A stretch of DNA of 64,000 bases from Acidithiobacillus caldus ATCC 51756 (GCF_000175575.2 NZ_CP005986.1:1618125-1682124); one strand, 5' to 3'; numbered from the stretch's first letter, positions 16,642 through 26,254 are shown. A program made the numbers and translations. The notes: generated by a model not told the origin, from the letters alone.

Positions 16642-17712
16642 ATGCACACTAACGGAGATGAGATCGTGAGATATCTGGAAGATGCAATTTCCGACCTGAG
16701 TAGGCTGCCCTACCGAATATACAGCCCAACAGATATCAATGGAATCATGTCTGCCGTTGGCGCTAAACTGGAGCTTTATTTCAAGGCAGTCATTTTCCCA
16801 AAGGAACCTCCAAGGCACGCTTTCGTGCATTTCATTGGCTGCCTTTCTGGCCAAGCCAGTCAGCAAGACATCGGTGCTCTTCATGATTTTAGAAAAACCT
16901 ACAATTCTGCCAAGCATGATCCTGCATTTGAGATTCCGCTACTAGAGGCGCAGAAGAAATTGCATTCTGTCAAGGATGCTCTTGTGCGAATCAGTGATCT
17001 TTCACTTGGTTTGACAAAACAGCCTCACGCATCTTCCACTAAGCGAGTATATTGGTTAGCAGCTTGGGACCATTATATCGGAGGTGACACAGAGATTCAC
17101 ATTATGGTGCCTTCAATATCTAAGTGCTTCATGGGGCCTCTCGGATTTGACATGATCTACATTGAGGGATCAAAATGGGACGAGGCAAAGTCTGCTTTAG
17201 CAGGCGCTGGGCATCTAGATAACTGGGAGGGTCATATACCCGAGTCATATGTCTCTGCGTGGGAGAGCGAGGGAGAGTTTTTGTCGGCGAACATATTCGA
17301 AGGTGAATACCGAGATTTAATTACCAGTTTGGGGAAATTCGAAAAGAGACAAGATCTGATTTATGGTCTGAATAGAGCTGATAGTGCACAATACGTCTTC
17401 ATAGCCTGTTTAATGGCATTGGCTGATATTTCGGCCTCATTGGTAGAACCGGGGGATATGGATTCAGAGGTGGTTCAACAAGTCACCTCGACATATTCAC
17501 TCCCTGCGACAGCCCTCGGCTTGACTAAGATTGCGAGAGATTTGGTGGCAATGTTACGGAAGGCAGCGTGGTCAGATTTGACTCCTCTCATTGGTCCCTT
17601 GTGGGCAACAAGCGACGAGTTCTTGCAACTAGCATCTGCTGCAATTGTAAGATCCGATACCCTGCCGGTAATGGTTGATTCAAACCGCCGTCTAATCGCC
17701 AGACATAATTAA
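16642..17712 (+). CDS. hypothetical protein with HEPN-like N-terminal region
   Basis: A 356-residue AT-rich gene. Residues ~35-110 (K-L-E-L-Y-F-K-A..., then L-H-D-F-R-K-T-Y-N-S-A-K-H-D) look like an all-helical HEPN-type module with an R..N..KH signature. HEPN domains are often RNases in defence and toxin systems. The rest is unrecognised. It begins ~100 bp after the IS5 element and ends 9 bp before the next gene, with which it probably forms an operon. The HEPN assignment is inference by pattern. Confidence 0.6.
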   Translation: MHTNGDEIVRYLEDAISDLSRLPYRIYSPTDINGIMSAVGAKLELYFKAVIFPKEPPRHAFVHFIGCLSGQASQQDIGALHDFRKTYNSAKHDPAFEIPLLEAQKKLHSVKDALVRISDLSLGLTKQPHASSTKRVYWLAAWDHYIGGDTEIHIMVPSISKCFMGPLGFDMIYIEGSKWDEAKSALAGAGHLDNWEGHIPESYVSAWESEGEFLSANIFEGEYRDLITSLGKFEKRQDLIYGLNRADSAQYVFIACLMALADISASLVEPGDMDSEVVQQVTSTYSLPATALGLTKIARDLVAMLRKAAWSDLTPLIGPLWATSDEFLQLASAAIVRSDTLPVMVDSNRRLIARHN

Positions 17713-17721
17713 ATCTTTAAA

Positions 17722-18372
17722 GTGCATGAACTAATTGCTATGGATGAATTGCCAAACAGGAAACTAAAGATCATGCCCTTAAAGGGATTGCGTCAACTGA
17801 TTTCTTTCGGTGCACTCCTTCTCGCTCTAGCCCATATCGTTTGGCCGCAACTAACTATTGATTCAGTGACGCTTGCTCTCATCGTTATTGCCATCCTTCC
17901 TTGGCTCGCACCGCTGGTTAAGTCACTTGAGTTACCGGGTGGTTGGAAGATTGAATTTCATGAACTTCTGAAAGCAGCATCGCGTGCAGAATCGGCTGGA
18001 TTACTAGCAGTCACACCATCGGAAAAGGAAGCCATATACTCTTTTCAATCTATTGCTACTCGTGACCCAAATTTAGCGCTTGCAGGGTTGCGCATTGAAA
18101 TCGAAAAGCGTCTTTCTTCGCTGGCTGAAATGTACGGTTTAAAGTCAAGTCGCGCAATGGGGGTAGGACAGGCTCTTCGAGCACTTGCGCGGGCCAAAAT
18201 TCTAACCGCCGAGGAAAGGTCAGTTCTATCTGATATGGTGAATATTCTTAACGCGGCGGTTCATGGCGCAGAGGTTGATTCGCGTGCTTCTGCATGGGCA
18301 ATTGATGTAGGTCCTCGCCTTCTCACCTCGCTCGACGAGCGTATTTCAGAAGGTAAATCGCGATCAGTTTAA
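17722..18372 (+). CDS. membrane-anchored protein with DUF4145/HEPN-like domain
   Basis: A 216-residue protein, GTG start at 17722 (an ATG at 17740 is possible). Two adjacent hydrophobic helices (~28-45, 50-70) are followed by a cytosolic helical domain with L-R-I-E-I-E-K-R-L, L-T-A-E-E-R-S-V-L and N-A-A-V-H-G, the pattern of DUF4145/HEPN-like domains. It is paired 9 bp after another HEPN-like gene and is low in GC, which suggests a transferred two-gene defence or toxin module. Function not known. Confidence 0.6.
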   Translation: MHELIAMDELPNRKLKIMPLKGLRQLISFGALLLALAHIVWPQLTIDSVTLALIVIAILPWLAPLVKSLELPGGWKIEFHELLKAASRAESAGLLAVTPSEKEAIYSFQSIATRDPNLALAGLRIEIEKRLSSLAEMYGLKSSRAMGVGQALRALARAKILTAEERSVLSDMVNILNAAVHGAEVDSRASAWAIDVGPRLLTSLDERISEGKSRSV

Positions 18373-18538
18373 TAGCAAACTTATGGCTATCTCAGGGCTA
18401 ACAATGACCTGAAATCGTGACATGCCAAACGATGCTGTTGAAATACGCCGATGACTGATTTGGTTCGGATGATGTCATTTTCTTTCTTCTGCTGAATGTC
18501 TGCAATCAGTCTGTTTGCGACCATCGCGCCCCTCCCGA

Positions 18539-20722
18539 CTACCGCATCCATTCCCACAACTTTGACCACCGCCGTCGCCCGGACCCATTCCGGGCGGCCA
18601 TGGCCACGGCTTTCTTCTGCCCCAGGAGCACGACCAGGGCCTTGCCCCGCGTCACCGCCGTGTAGAGCAGATTGCGCTGCAGCATGGGGTAATGCTGCGT
18701 GCTCATGGGGATCACCACGGCAGGGTACTCCGAACCTTGGCTTTTGTGAACGGTGATCGCATAGGCGGGCTGGAGCAGGTCCAATTCGCCAAATCCATAG
18801 CTGACGATCCGACCTTCGAAATCTACGGTCAGGGCGCCCTCCTCGATATCCACGTCCTGCACAGTGCCAATGTCACCGTTGAATACCTCCTTCTCGTAGT
18901 CGTTCTGGATCTGCATGACCTTGTCCCTTGGTGCGAAGCGACGGCCAAACTTTTCGACAACGGGCGTGCTGTCGCCGTTGAGGGCAGATTGCAGCGCATC
19001 GTTGAGCGCCCGAGCTCCGAGTGCACCGCGATTCATGGGGCACAGCACCTGGATGTCCTGCACGGGGTCTAGGCCGAAGCGGCAAGGGATATGGGTGGTG
19101 ACCAGCTTGACGAGCTTGTCGGAGGCCTCGGCTGGATCGTCCGCGGCGATGAAGTAGAAATCGCTCTGCCCCTCCGGCTTGCTCAGGTCCGGTATGTAGC
19201 CGGCGTTGATCCGATGGGCTGCCTGGATAATTCGGCTTTGCGCGGCCTGGCGAAAGACTTCCGTCAGATGGACCTCGGGGATGGTTTTGGCCGCAATGAG
19301 ATCGGCGAGTACTTGACCAGGCCCCACCGAAGGCAATTGATCGGGGTCACCGACCATCAAGAGCCCTGCGCTTCGGGGTAGAGCCCTGAGGATGGCGTGC
19401 ATCAGCGGTACGTCGATCATGGAGCATTCGTCCAGAACCAGCAGATCGATATCGAGGGGATAATCCTCCTTACGCTTGAATCCCCCTCCCTGGGGATTGA
19501 TCTCCAGGAGCCGGTGGATCGTCTTGGCTTCTTTGCCGGTGGTTTCGCTCATGCGCTTGGCTGCACGCCCAGTCGGTGCGGCCAGGGCAATGCGCAGTCG
19601 CTTGGCGTCGAGAATATGCAGGATGGCATTGACGAGGGTAGTCTTTCCCACCCCAGGGCCACCGGTAATGAGGGCCACCTTTTCCCGGAGTACCATGCGG
19701 ATGGCGGATTGCTGGCTCTCCGCGAGCGCAATGCCCAAACGATTTTGCACCCAACCAATAGCCGCATCCGCGGCAATACCTGCCCAGGGGGCCGAACCGG
19801 TACGGAGTTGGTGCAGGAGCTCGGCTATCCCCTGCTCGTTCCGGTACAGCGAAGCGAGAAAAACGCATTCCGCGTCCTGCACCCGATCGGCGACGATTGC
19901 CCCATCCAGCAATTCTTCCTGAATGGCGCTTTCGATGGCCGTCGTCGAGACTTCCAATAGCTTTTCGGCAAGTGGAATGAGTGCTTCCCGGGGCAATCCG
20001 CAGTGGCCCTCATCCCGCGCCTCCATCAGGGCATAGGAAATGCCCGCCCGGACCCGTATCGGGGCATCGCGTTCGATGCCCATTTTTCTGGCAATCTCGT
20101 CAGCCGTTCGGAATCCAATTCCGTGAATATCCCGGGCCAGCCGATAGGGATTTTCGGTCATGACCCGCACCGCATCGGTGCCATAGGTCTTGAAGATGCG
20201 GACCGCCCGAGCGGTACCCACCCCGTGGGTATGCAGAAAGAGCATGATCTCGCGAATGACCTTTTGGTCCGCCCAGGCGCTGACCATACGCTCCCGGCGG
20301 ATGGGGCCGATGCCCTCTACCTCGGCCAACCGCTCTGGCTGCTCTTCGATGACGGTGAAGACCTGGTCGCCAAAGGCTCTTACCAGTTTTTTGGCGTAGA
20401 CCGGGCCAATTCCGCGGATCATGCCCGAACCCAGATACTTCTCGATCCCCTCCAGGCTGGTCGGCGCAGAGGTTTTCAGAAAGGCCGCTTTGAATTGCTG
20501 GCCATGGTCCCGATCGGTGACCCAGATGCCCGAGGCGGTGATCCATTCCCCTGCGGTGACCGCAGCGGCATGCCCGACCACCGTGACCAGTTCCCGATGG
20601 CCGCGGGCTTTGACCCGCAGTACGCAGAATCCATTACCCTCGTTGTGGAAGGTGACCCGCTCGATCAATCCACCGAGCAATTCATGGGGAGCATCCGTTT
20701 GCGGAGCGCGCGGCTTGGTCAC
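18539..20722 (-). CDS. recD2: RecD2-type ATP-dependent DNA helicase
   Basis: A ~727-residue superfamily 1B helicase moving 5'-3', involved in recombination and DNA damage tolerance. The N-terminal region includes the tandem helix-hairpin-helix segment of RecD2 (G-I-G-P-V-Y-A-K-K, G-I-G-P-I-R-R-E-R). The helicase core has G-G-P-G-V-G-K-T-T (Walker A), D-E-C-S-M (Walker B), G-D-P-D-Q-L-P-S-V-G and A-I-T-V-H-K-S-Q-G-S-E near the C-terminus. The GTG at 20722 overlaps the upstream stop (GTGA); an ATG at 20773 would extend into the upstream gene. No recB or recC is seen nearby. Confidence 0.9.
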   Translation of the reverse strand: MTKPRAPQTDAPHELLGGLIERVTFHNEGNGFCVLRVKARGHRELVTVVGHAAAVTAGEWITASGIWVTDRDHGQQFKAAFLKTSAPTSLEGIEKYLGSGMIRGIGPVYAKKLVRAFGDQVFTVIEEQPERLAEVEGIGPIRRERMVSAWADQKVIREIMLFLHTHGVGTARAVRIFKTYGTDAVRVMTENPYRLARDIHGIGFRTADEIARKMGIERDAPIRVRAGISYALMEARDEGHCGLPREALIPLAEKLLEVSTTAIESAIQEELLDGAIVADRVQDAECVFLASLYRNEQGIAELLHQLRTGSAPWAGIAADAAIGWVQNRLGIALAESQQSAIRMVLREKVALITGGPGVGKTTLVNAILHILDAKRLRIALAAPTGRAAKRMSETTGKEAKTIHRLLEINPQGGGFKRKEDYPLDIDLLVLDECSMIDVPLMHAILRALPRSAGLLMVGDPDQLPSVGPGQVLADLIAAKTIPEVHLTEVFRQAAQSRIIQAAHRINAGYIPDLSKPEGQSDFYFIAADDPAEASDKLVKLVTTHIPCRFGLDPVQDIQVLCPMNRGALGARALNDALQSALNGDSTPVVEKFGRRFAPRDKVMQIQNDYEKEVFNGDIGTVQDVDIEEGALTVDFEGRIVSYGFGELDLLQPAYAITVHKSQGSEYPAVVIPMSTQHYPMLQRNLLYTAVTRGKALVVLLGQKKAVAMAARNGSGRRRWSKLWEWMR

Positions 20723-21114
20723 TCGCTTTCCGGAGACTCCCGGCCCCTGTGCCAATCCTCGATGGCGGCACATACCCGATCATCGAAGGCCTCGACCGGC
20801 GCTTTCTGGATCCAGCCCTTTATCCGCTCTACCCGCTCGGTCTGCCGAAACCGCAGGGCGATACTCTGAAACAGGGGATCTTCCTCCACATAGCAGTCGG
20901 GTTGCTCAGCCGTTTTACGGAACGACCAGCGCTTTTTTCGTCCCGCGAGCTGGCAGTACACCCGCTTGGCATCGATGGCTATCACCTCTGCCATCTCCAG
21001 AGCACAAACTCGGTTCCCGTAGGGCGTATGGCGGACGCGGCAAAAGCGATCCCCCGGCTCGGCGTCCTGGAAATCCAGAAACCGGTAGTGCGCGTTGCCC
21101 TGCGTGCGGAGCAT
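20719..21114 (-). CDS. hypothetical protein upstream of recD2
   Basis: A 131-residue basic, aromatic-rich soluble protein whose stop overlaps the recD2 GTG start by 3 bases, so the two are translationally coupled. It includes C-A-L-E-M-A-E-V-I-A-I-D and a helical end. The family was not recognised. Coupling suggests a role with RecD2, but nothing in the sequence shows which. Confidence 0.6.
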   Translation of the reverse strand: MLRTQGNAHYRFLDFQDAEPGDRFCRVRHTPYGNRVCALEMAEVIAIDAKRVYCQLAGRKKRWSFRKTAEQPDCYVEEDPLFQSIALRFRQTERVERIKGWIQKAPVEAFDDRVCAAIEDWHRGRESPESE

Positions 21115-21140
21115 ATCGCTCTTGTGACCTGACGGATTCT

Positions 21141-21181
21141 ACCAAAGACCACATTCTCCTCTGGGAACCGTGGTCTTTGGT
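21141..21181. terminator. perfect 12-bp inverted repeat, probable terminator
   Basis: ACCAAAGACCAC (21141-21152) and GTGGTCTTTGGT (21170-21181) form a 12-bp perfect stem with a 17-nt loop. It lies between the end of the lipoprotein gene and the hypothetical-recD2 unit, both on the minus strand. There is no T-run, so it could be a terminator or a protein site. Confidence 0.5.
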
Positions 21182-21203
21182 GGTGGATTTCCGCGGAGCC
21201 GGC

Positions 21204-21536
21204 TCAGTCGGCGTCTTTCTTGGATGCCGAATGCGCGCTGCTCGTGGCGGAGGTGGCCTTCGCCGACGTGGTGGCCGCTGCGGACTTGGTGGCCTGGGCC
21301 GCCGACTCGGTGACCGCCGTGGAGGTGGTCTTGGCAGCGCTCTTGACCGCTTTGGCACTGCTGGTCGTCTTCGATACCGCCGCCGATGCGGTACTGCTCG
21401 TGGAACTCGTGGTCGGTGTGCTCTCTTTCTTGGCACAACCCGCCAAGGCGATCACGCCCAGAGCGACAAACGCAGCGCGTAGGGCATAGGCCCCAGGGTT
21501 GTGTTTCCGATCGTCGGCTCGATGAGAAATGAACAT
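21204..21536 (-). CDS. small Ala/Ser/Thr-rich lipoprotein
   Basis: A 110-residue protein. Residues ~15-33 form a lipoprotein signal peptide ending in L-A-G-C. The mature part is almost wholly alanine, serine, threonine and lysine with A-K-S-A and T-S-T-A-V repeats, ending K-K-D-A-D. The ATG at 21536 follows a clear AAGGAGA site; the longer frame from 21608 adds nothing conserved. It is probably an outer- or inner-membrane-anchored, disordered envelope protein. The specific function is unknown. Confidence 0.65.
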   Translation of the reverse strand: MFISHRADDRKHNPGAYALRAAFVALGVIALAGCAKKESTPTTSSTSSTASAAVSKTTSSAKAVKSAAKTTSTAVTESAAQATKSAAATTSAKATSATSSAHSASKKDAD

Positions 21537-21608
21537 AGCTGTGTCTCCTTCGTGATTTGGGGAAATGGGCAAACCGGCGTCTGCCGCGTTAAGCCTACCC
21601 AAGAACAA

Positions 21609-22045
21609 CCCCCGGGGGAAGCAAGGAGGATACCCTGAGGCCCGTTAGGCCATCCAAAAACGCATAAAGAAGGCCAGCAAAACGGCTGGCCGAGTCGTCC
21701 ATACAACGTGCAAGGTAAGAGACTACACCAACCCGCAATGGTTCCGCAGCCGTCATCGGGATAAGGACTCCAAGCGCTTGGTACACGTCCAGCACCGAAT
21801 TTTGGATGACTCCGGGTTACCCGTCAGGTTTCGGCGACCACCGAATCCATCGCACCTGGAAATCGCTCCTGCGGAATCTACTTCTGCCAACGCGAGCGGC
21901 TCGACGCTATCGACTCGGGTAGAACCCCTCACTGTCTTTGCTCGTGCAACACCAACCCACTGCCAAAGGGGATGAACGCATACATCCGGTTGTGATCAAT
22001 CCCGATCTCACGGTAGTATCCGAAGGCGGTTATCGGAGTGTTTGC
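21609..22045. other. intergenic region before the desaturase
   Basis: About 440 bp between the lipoprotein and desaturase genes. It contains a short stem GGCCAGC/GCTGGCC (21672-21691). I see no convincing coding frame. The desaturase start is uncertain (TTG 21938 to GTG 22046), so part of this may be coding. Confidence 0.4.
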
Positions 22046-23059
22046 GTGTCCGTCAAGTCGAAGGTGCTGTTTCCCGATTCGCTCTATGCGAAGGATCCTG
22101 CCCGCTGGCGTTTTGCCCTACTGCGCGACGCGGTAGGCTTCGTGGTTTTCTGGATACTGGCCTGCTGGCTGCCCTTTCCGTGGAGCCTATTGGCCGGGGT
22201 TCTGTGCGGTGGCGCCATTGCCGCACTTTTCGTGCTCGGCCACGACGCTGCCCACGGCACGTATTCTACAGACGCACACAGAAATGCACGGGTAGCGCAG
22301 CTGCTGCTCCTCCCCTCCTTGACGCCCGTGCCATTGTGGAAGCTGGGGCACAATCGTATTCACCATGGACTCACCGGCTTGCCAGCAGACTGGATCTGGC
22401 ATCCAGCCTCGCCGGCAGACTACAAAAACATGAATCCCGTAGAAAGGGGCTGGTACCGGGTCTGCCGAAGTCCTTGGGGTTTTTGGTTGTACTACACCGT
22501 CGAAGTGTGGTGGCGCGGAATGGCATGGTACAGCATCCGGAATCGAGAGCACCGGAACGGATGGATTCCCGTACTGCTCTTCCTGGTTGCCTGGTTTTGG
22601 CTCTCGGCGATGGTGGGAGGGCTGTCCGGAGTCGCGACGGGACTTGTACTCCCGCTGCTGGTCTTTCAGGAAACCATAGGCTTTGTGGTGTTCGTCAATC
22701 ACACGCATCCCCGGGTCGGTTTCCATGCGTCCCGAACCGGATGGAACGCAGCGGAGGTTCAACTGCGGGACAGCACGACTTACAAAAGCAGGTTTTTCGG
22801 GTTTTGGCTGCACAACATCCTCTACCACGTACCTCACCACGTGGATACGCGGATTCCCTGGTTCGCCCTGCCAGAGGCACTCGATATCCTCGCGCAAGCG
22901 TTTCCCCATCTGATTATCGAAAGGGAATCGCCTGTCCGGTCCGCCTTTCGCTATGCCAGAGCCTGTTTCTTGTACGACTTTGATCGAAAACTGTGGATTC
23001 CCCGGTCGCCATCCCAGTGGCGTACGCCAGAACGACCGCCAGAGGGAAACCCGGTGTAG
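22046..23059 (+). CDS. membrane fatty acid desaturase
   Basis: A ~337-residue di-iron membrane desaturase that introduces a double bond into acyl chains. The three histidine boxes are visible: H-D-A-A-H, H-N-R-I-H-H and H-V-P-H-H, with hydrophobic helix pairs between them. The start is uncertain; GTG 22046 opens the conserved part, while a TTG at 21938 gives 373 residues. The next gene downstream is a TetR regulator on the same strand, a common pairing for lipid-modifying enzymes. Confidence 0.85.
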   Translation: MSVKSKVLFPDSLYAKDPARWRFALLRDAVGFVVFWILACWLPFPWSLLAGVLCGGAIAALFVLGHDAAHGTYSTDAHRNARVAQLLLLPSLTPVPLWKLGHNRIHHGLTGLPADWIWHPASPADYKNMNPVERGWYRVCRSPWGFWLYYTVEVWWRGMAWYSIRNREHRNGWIPVLLFLVAWFWLSAMVGGLSGVATGLVLPLLVFQETIGFVVFVNHTHPRVGFHASRTGWNAAEVQLRDSTTYKSRFFGFWLHNILYHVPHHVDTRIPWFALPEALDILAQAFPHLIIERESPVRSAFRYARACFLYDFDRKLWIPRSPSQWRTPERPPEGNPV

Positions 23060-23178
23060 TTCACGGGGCGGCAGCCGTCGCTGCTCGTGTTTTGCGCGGT
23101 CGCGGTCTCCACATCTGTCGCGCGCTGGGTACCACGGTTGGATCGATCGGAGCGGCCTCTCATAACCAGGATAGGGTC

Positions 23179-23805
23179 ATGCGCGCAGAACGGAACGGTA
23201 CCAGCTTGGGCGACGGCGGTCGCAAAATCCTCGAGGCAGCCGAAGGGCTTTTTGCCGATCGCGGTTTCGAAGCGGTTTCCATGCAGGCCATCGCGCACGC
23301 GGCGGGGGTATGTAAAGCGAACATCTATCACTATTTCCCCGACAAAAATGCCCTGTATCTGGCGGTACTCCGCTCGGCCAGCGAGAACCTGCGCGCGCTC
23401 TTGCAGGAGGCGATGGAGACAAACGGCAGCGTTCCGGAGATTTTGCACCAGTTCGCCCGCGGTCACCTGCAAGCCCTGCTGGATCGACCCCGATGGGTCC
23501 GGCTGGTGTGGCGGGAAATCCTCGAAAAGGGCGCACCCCGCTCCAGGGAACTCGCGGAACAGGGATTTGGCGAACTGTTTGGAACCCTGGTACGGCTCAT
23601 CGAGCGGGGACAGCGTTGCGGTGAACTGCGCAGCGGGTTTGATCCGGCCCTCGCAGCAACCCTGCTCATCGCGGGTAACGTATTTTTCTTCCAACACCAG
23701 GACGTCCTGCGACACTATCCGGCCGTGACCTGTGTCGATGCACCGGAGACCTTTGCTCGTGCCCTGGTAAATCTACTCCTGCTTGGGATCGGCTCATCCC
23801 CTTGA
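23179..23805 (+). CDS. TetR/AcrR-family transcriptional regulator
   Basis: A ~208-residue regulator. The N-terminal HTH reads I-L-E-A-A-E-G-L-F-A-D-R-G-F-E-A-V-S-M-Q-A-I-A-H-A-A-G-V, followed by the typical I-Y-H-Y-F-P-D-K segment. The C-terminal part is the ligand/dimer domain. ATG 23179 gives normal length; the longer frame from 22993 reads through the desaturase end. It probably controls the upstream desaturase and/or the convergent patatin gene. Confidence 0.88.
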   Translation: MRAERNGTSLGDGGRKILEAAEGLFADRGFEAVSMQAIAHAAGVCKANIYHYFPDKNALYLAVLRSASENLRALLQEAMETNGSVPEILHQFARGHLQALLDRPRWVRLVWREILEKGAPRSRELAEQGFGELFGTLVRLIERGQRCGELRSGFDPALAATLLIAGNVFFFQHQDVLRHYPAVTCVDAPETFARALVNLLLLGIGSSP

Positions 23806-23846
23806 TTTCGGGCAGACCGGGTCTGTGCCATGCCACAACTTGCCGC

Positions 23847-24737
23847 TCAACCGGTATCCACTCCGGCAATGGCGCGCAGCGTATCGGCGTGAGCCATCGT
23901 GTAAGCCCGCGCGGTCTCGACCAGCGTACTCGACCGAGCGTACCCGAAGCACCCAGGATCCTCGGCGATGGGATCGAGACAAAGCGCCGGAGGGGTCTCG
24001 CGCAATCGCGATTCGGAGAGCTCCCAGATGCTTATTTCGTTGGCGAAGCGCCCTACCCAGAACCAGGACCAGGGGGAGCGAAAACGCCAGGACCGTGCCA
24101 AAAAACGGCGTTTGCTGGGAGGAACCTGCACGCGAACGGCCACGATGGGCCAAGGAAAACGCTCCTGTGCGACGTCAACCGGGACAGGGTCCACCACCGC
24201 GGCATCGACCACGTAGCGCCGACTTTGCAACCGATACGGCGCGAGCAAGGTCGGCATGGAGATACTCGCGCGCACCGCAGGCCAAACCATACCCCGATCG
24301 ATGACGATGCGCTCCCCCGTTCGCAGATCGGTGGCTACCGCGAGAAAGGGCAAGCGCAGGTTTTCGAACGCAGCGTGCGCAAAAAGCTCCTCCAACAGGG
24401 CACGAATACCCCAGTTGCCGAGCAAACCACCACCCCAGGGGAAAGGGAAAAAGACCCGCGCGCGGTATGCGCGCACCGTGTCGGGCAGTCGCTCATGCAG
24501 CTCGTCGGCGCTCCACCCCGCGGCATACAATCCGCCAATGAGCGCGCCAATGGAGGCTCCCACCACAGCGCGTACCGGAATCCTGAGCTCGTCCAAAGCC
24601 TGCAACACACCAATATGGGCGAGCCCTCGCGCACCACCGGCACCGAGAACAAGGGCGATGCCGGCCGGAGGGAAAACGGGTGGAGCCGTTTGTCTTACGG
24701 ACGAATGCTCGGGATCTGGAAGGAGGTGGGGAGACAC
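23847..24737 (-). CDS. patatin-like phospholipase
   Basis: A ~296-residue acyl hydrolase. It has G-A-G-G-A-R-G-L-A-H-I-G (oxyanion hole), G-A-S-I-G (nucleophile serine) and the aspartate block V-D-A-A-V (D-A rather than the usual D-G). A hydrophobic C-terminal region with a helix near W-S-W-F-W-V follows. The true start is unclear: GTG 24737 is chosen, TTG 24767 is possible, and the open frame extends to 24965 into the divergent MFS gene. Its neighbours are a desaturase and TetR, suggesting membrane-lipid remodelling. Confidence 0.75.
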   Translation of the reverse strand: MSPHLLPDPEHSSVRQTAPPVFPPAGIALVLGAGGARGLAHIGVLQALDELRIPVRAVVGASIGALIGGLYAAGWSADELHERLPDTVRAYRARVFFPFPWGGGLLGNWGIRALLEELFAHAAFENLRLPFLAVATDLRTGERIVIDRGMVWPAVRASISMPTLLAPYRLQSRRYVVDAAVVDPVPVDVAQERFPWPIVAVRVQVPPSKRRFLARSWRFRSPWSWFWVGRFANEISIWELSESRLRETPPALCLDPIAEDPGCFGYARSSTLVETARAYTMAHADTLRAIAGVDTG

Positions 24738-24901
24738 CGGACCGCTCCGTTGCCGTCTGTCTGCAAGGGAATTGGAGCTATACTGCCCGGAATGGTTCAG
24801 CCAATCCCCTCCAAAAACGGTGTTGCGCGGCTTCGCGGGCTCGGGTATGGCTTCGATGATTCCGGCACTATGGACGCCTTCGTAGACTGGAGGACATCGC
24901 A

Positions 24902-26254
24902 GTGATATCCCGGCTGGTCGACCTACACCAAAAACGCCAGGGTCCCCAACCCATTCGGCGCGCACTGTGGTCTGCGATGTTGGGCATGGGGCTGGACGGG
25001 TACGATCTCAGCATCATGGCCGTGGCCTTATTGTCTCTAACCCCAAGTTGGGGCCTCTCGCCCTGGGAAACGGGCGTGGTGATGGCCATGCCCTTACTGG
25101 GCTCTTTCTTTGGGGCGCTGCTGGGTGGCGCTGTCATCGATCGATGGGGTCGCCGCCGGCTGTTGCTGCCCAACGTGGTACTCTACGCGCTCGGCGCGGG
25201 TTTGAGCGCCATCAGTCCGAATCTGCTAGTGCTCAGTGTCGCGAGGTTCATCGTCGGCTTGGGTATTGGTCTGGACTATCCCCTGGTATCCACGCTCGTA
25301 GCCGAATATCGGCGAACCGCCGACCGCGGCCAGGGATTTGTGTGGATCAACCTTGCCTGGGAGTCGGGCGCACTCCTGTCGAGTCTGGTCGGTTGGTGGT
25401 TCTTCGATTTCGGTCCCGACGCGTGGCGGTGGATGCTGGGGAGTGCGGTAATTCCCGCTGTGCTGTTGCTGCAGGTGCGTCGCAAACTGCCCGAATCGCC
25501 CCGCTGGCTGGCACGACACGCGCGGCTTGAGGCGGCAGATCGTGCCTTACGGCTTTTGCGCCCAGAATGGCAACACTCCGAGAGGATGACCGCCCTAGGG
25601 CTTTATGCCGGTCAATGTCGGCATTGGTCGGATCTCTTGCGCAAGCAATGGCACCGACGGCTTTTTCTCGGGGTGCTCCCGTGGTTCTTTCTGGATGTCG
25701 TCGGCCTGGGTGTGGCGCTGTACTTCCCCACCGTGTTGCGATCCGAGGGTCTTGCGACGACCGATGCCCAGGCGGCCGTGATCAACGCGATATTCATTGG
25801 CTTGAGCATGGCCGGGATGGCACTCATTCTTCCACGAATCGATCGTGTGGGGAGGGTCCGGCTCCAGTGGATGGGCTTTTTTGCTATGGCGTTTGGCTTG
25901 ATCACCCTTTCCCTCGCCCTGTTGTCCCATCGGAGTTGGGCGGTTTTCCTGGGAGCCGGGGTGTACTGTCTCGGTATCGGCATGGGACCTGGCGTGACCG
26001 TATTTGCCTTAGCCGTTGAGCTGTTTCCGACGGATTTACGCGGTAGCGCCTCGGGACTGGCGGCGGCTGTTGCCCGGATAGGCGCCTTGCTATCGGCCGT
26101 GGGCTTTCCGCTCATGGAGGCTGGCATCACCATTCCTGGTGTGCTCGCGATTCTGGCGGTATGCGCCATTGCAGCAGCATGGGTGACCTGGCACTACCAA
26201 CTCGAGACCAAGGGGCTGAGTCTGGAGTACCTGGAAACCAGCACGAAGCCCTGA
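24902..26254 (+). CDS. MFS transporter, sugar/metabolite porter type
   Basis: A 450-residue transporter with 12 predicted helices. The GTG start at 24902 follows GGAGG. Signature blocks: G-x-x-x-D-R-W-G-R-R between helices 2 and 3, R-F-I-V-G-L-G-I-G-L-D-Y-P in helix 4, P-E-S-P-R-W-L after helix 6, and a charged D-R-V-G-R-V-R repeat. D-G-Y-D in helix 1 is typical of metabolite:proton symporters. The substrate cannot be told. It is divergent from the patatin gene. Confidence 0.85.
   Translation: MISRLVDLHQKRQGPQPIRRALWSAMLGMGLDGYDLSIMAVALLSLTPSWGLSPWETGVVMAMPLLGSFFGALLGGAVIDRWGRRRLLLPNVVLYALGAGLSAISPNLLVLSVARFIVGLGIGLDYPLVSTLVAEYRRTADRGQGFVWINLAWESGALLSSLVGWWFFDFGPDAWRWMLGSAVIPAVLLLQVRRKLPESPRWLARHARLEAADRALRLLRPEWQHSERMTALGLYAGQCRHWSDLLRKQWHRRLFLGVLPWFFLDVVGLGVALYFPTVLRSEGLATTDAQAAVINAIFIGLSMAGMALILPRIDRVGRVRLQWMGFFAMAFGLITLSLALLSHRSWAVFLGAGVYCLGIGMGPGVTVFALAVELFPTDLRGSASGLAAAVARIGALLSAVGFPLMEAGITIPGVLAILAVCAIAAAWVTWHYQLETKGLSLEYLETSTKP

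Noticed and set aside
20003-21482. Long plus-strand frames opposite recD2 and the lipoprotein gene
   Set aside because: They lie over genes with clear helicase and lipobox motifs and show no protein-like features of their own.
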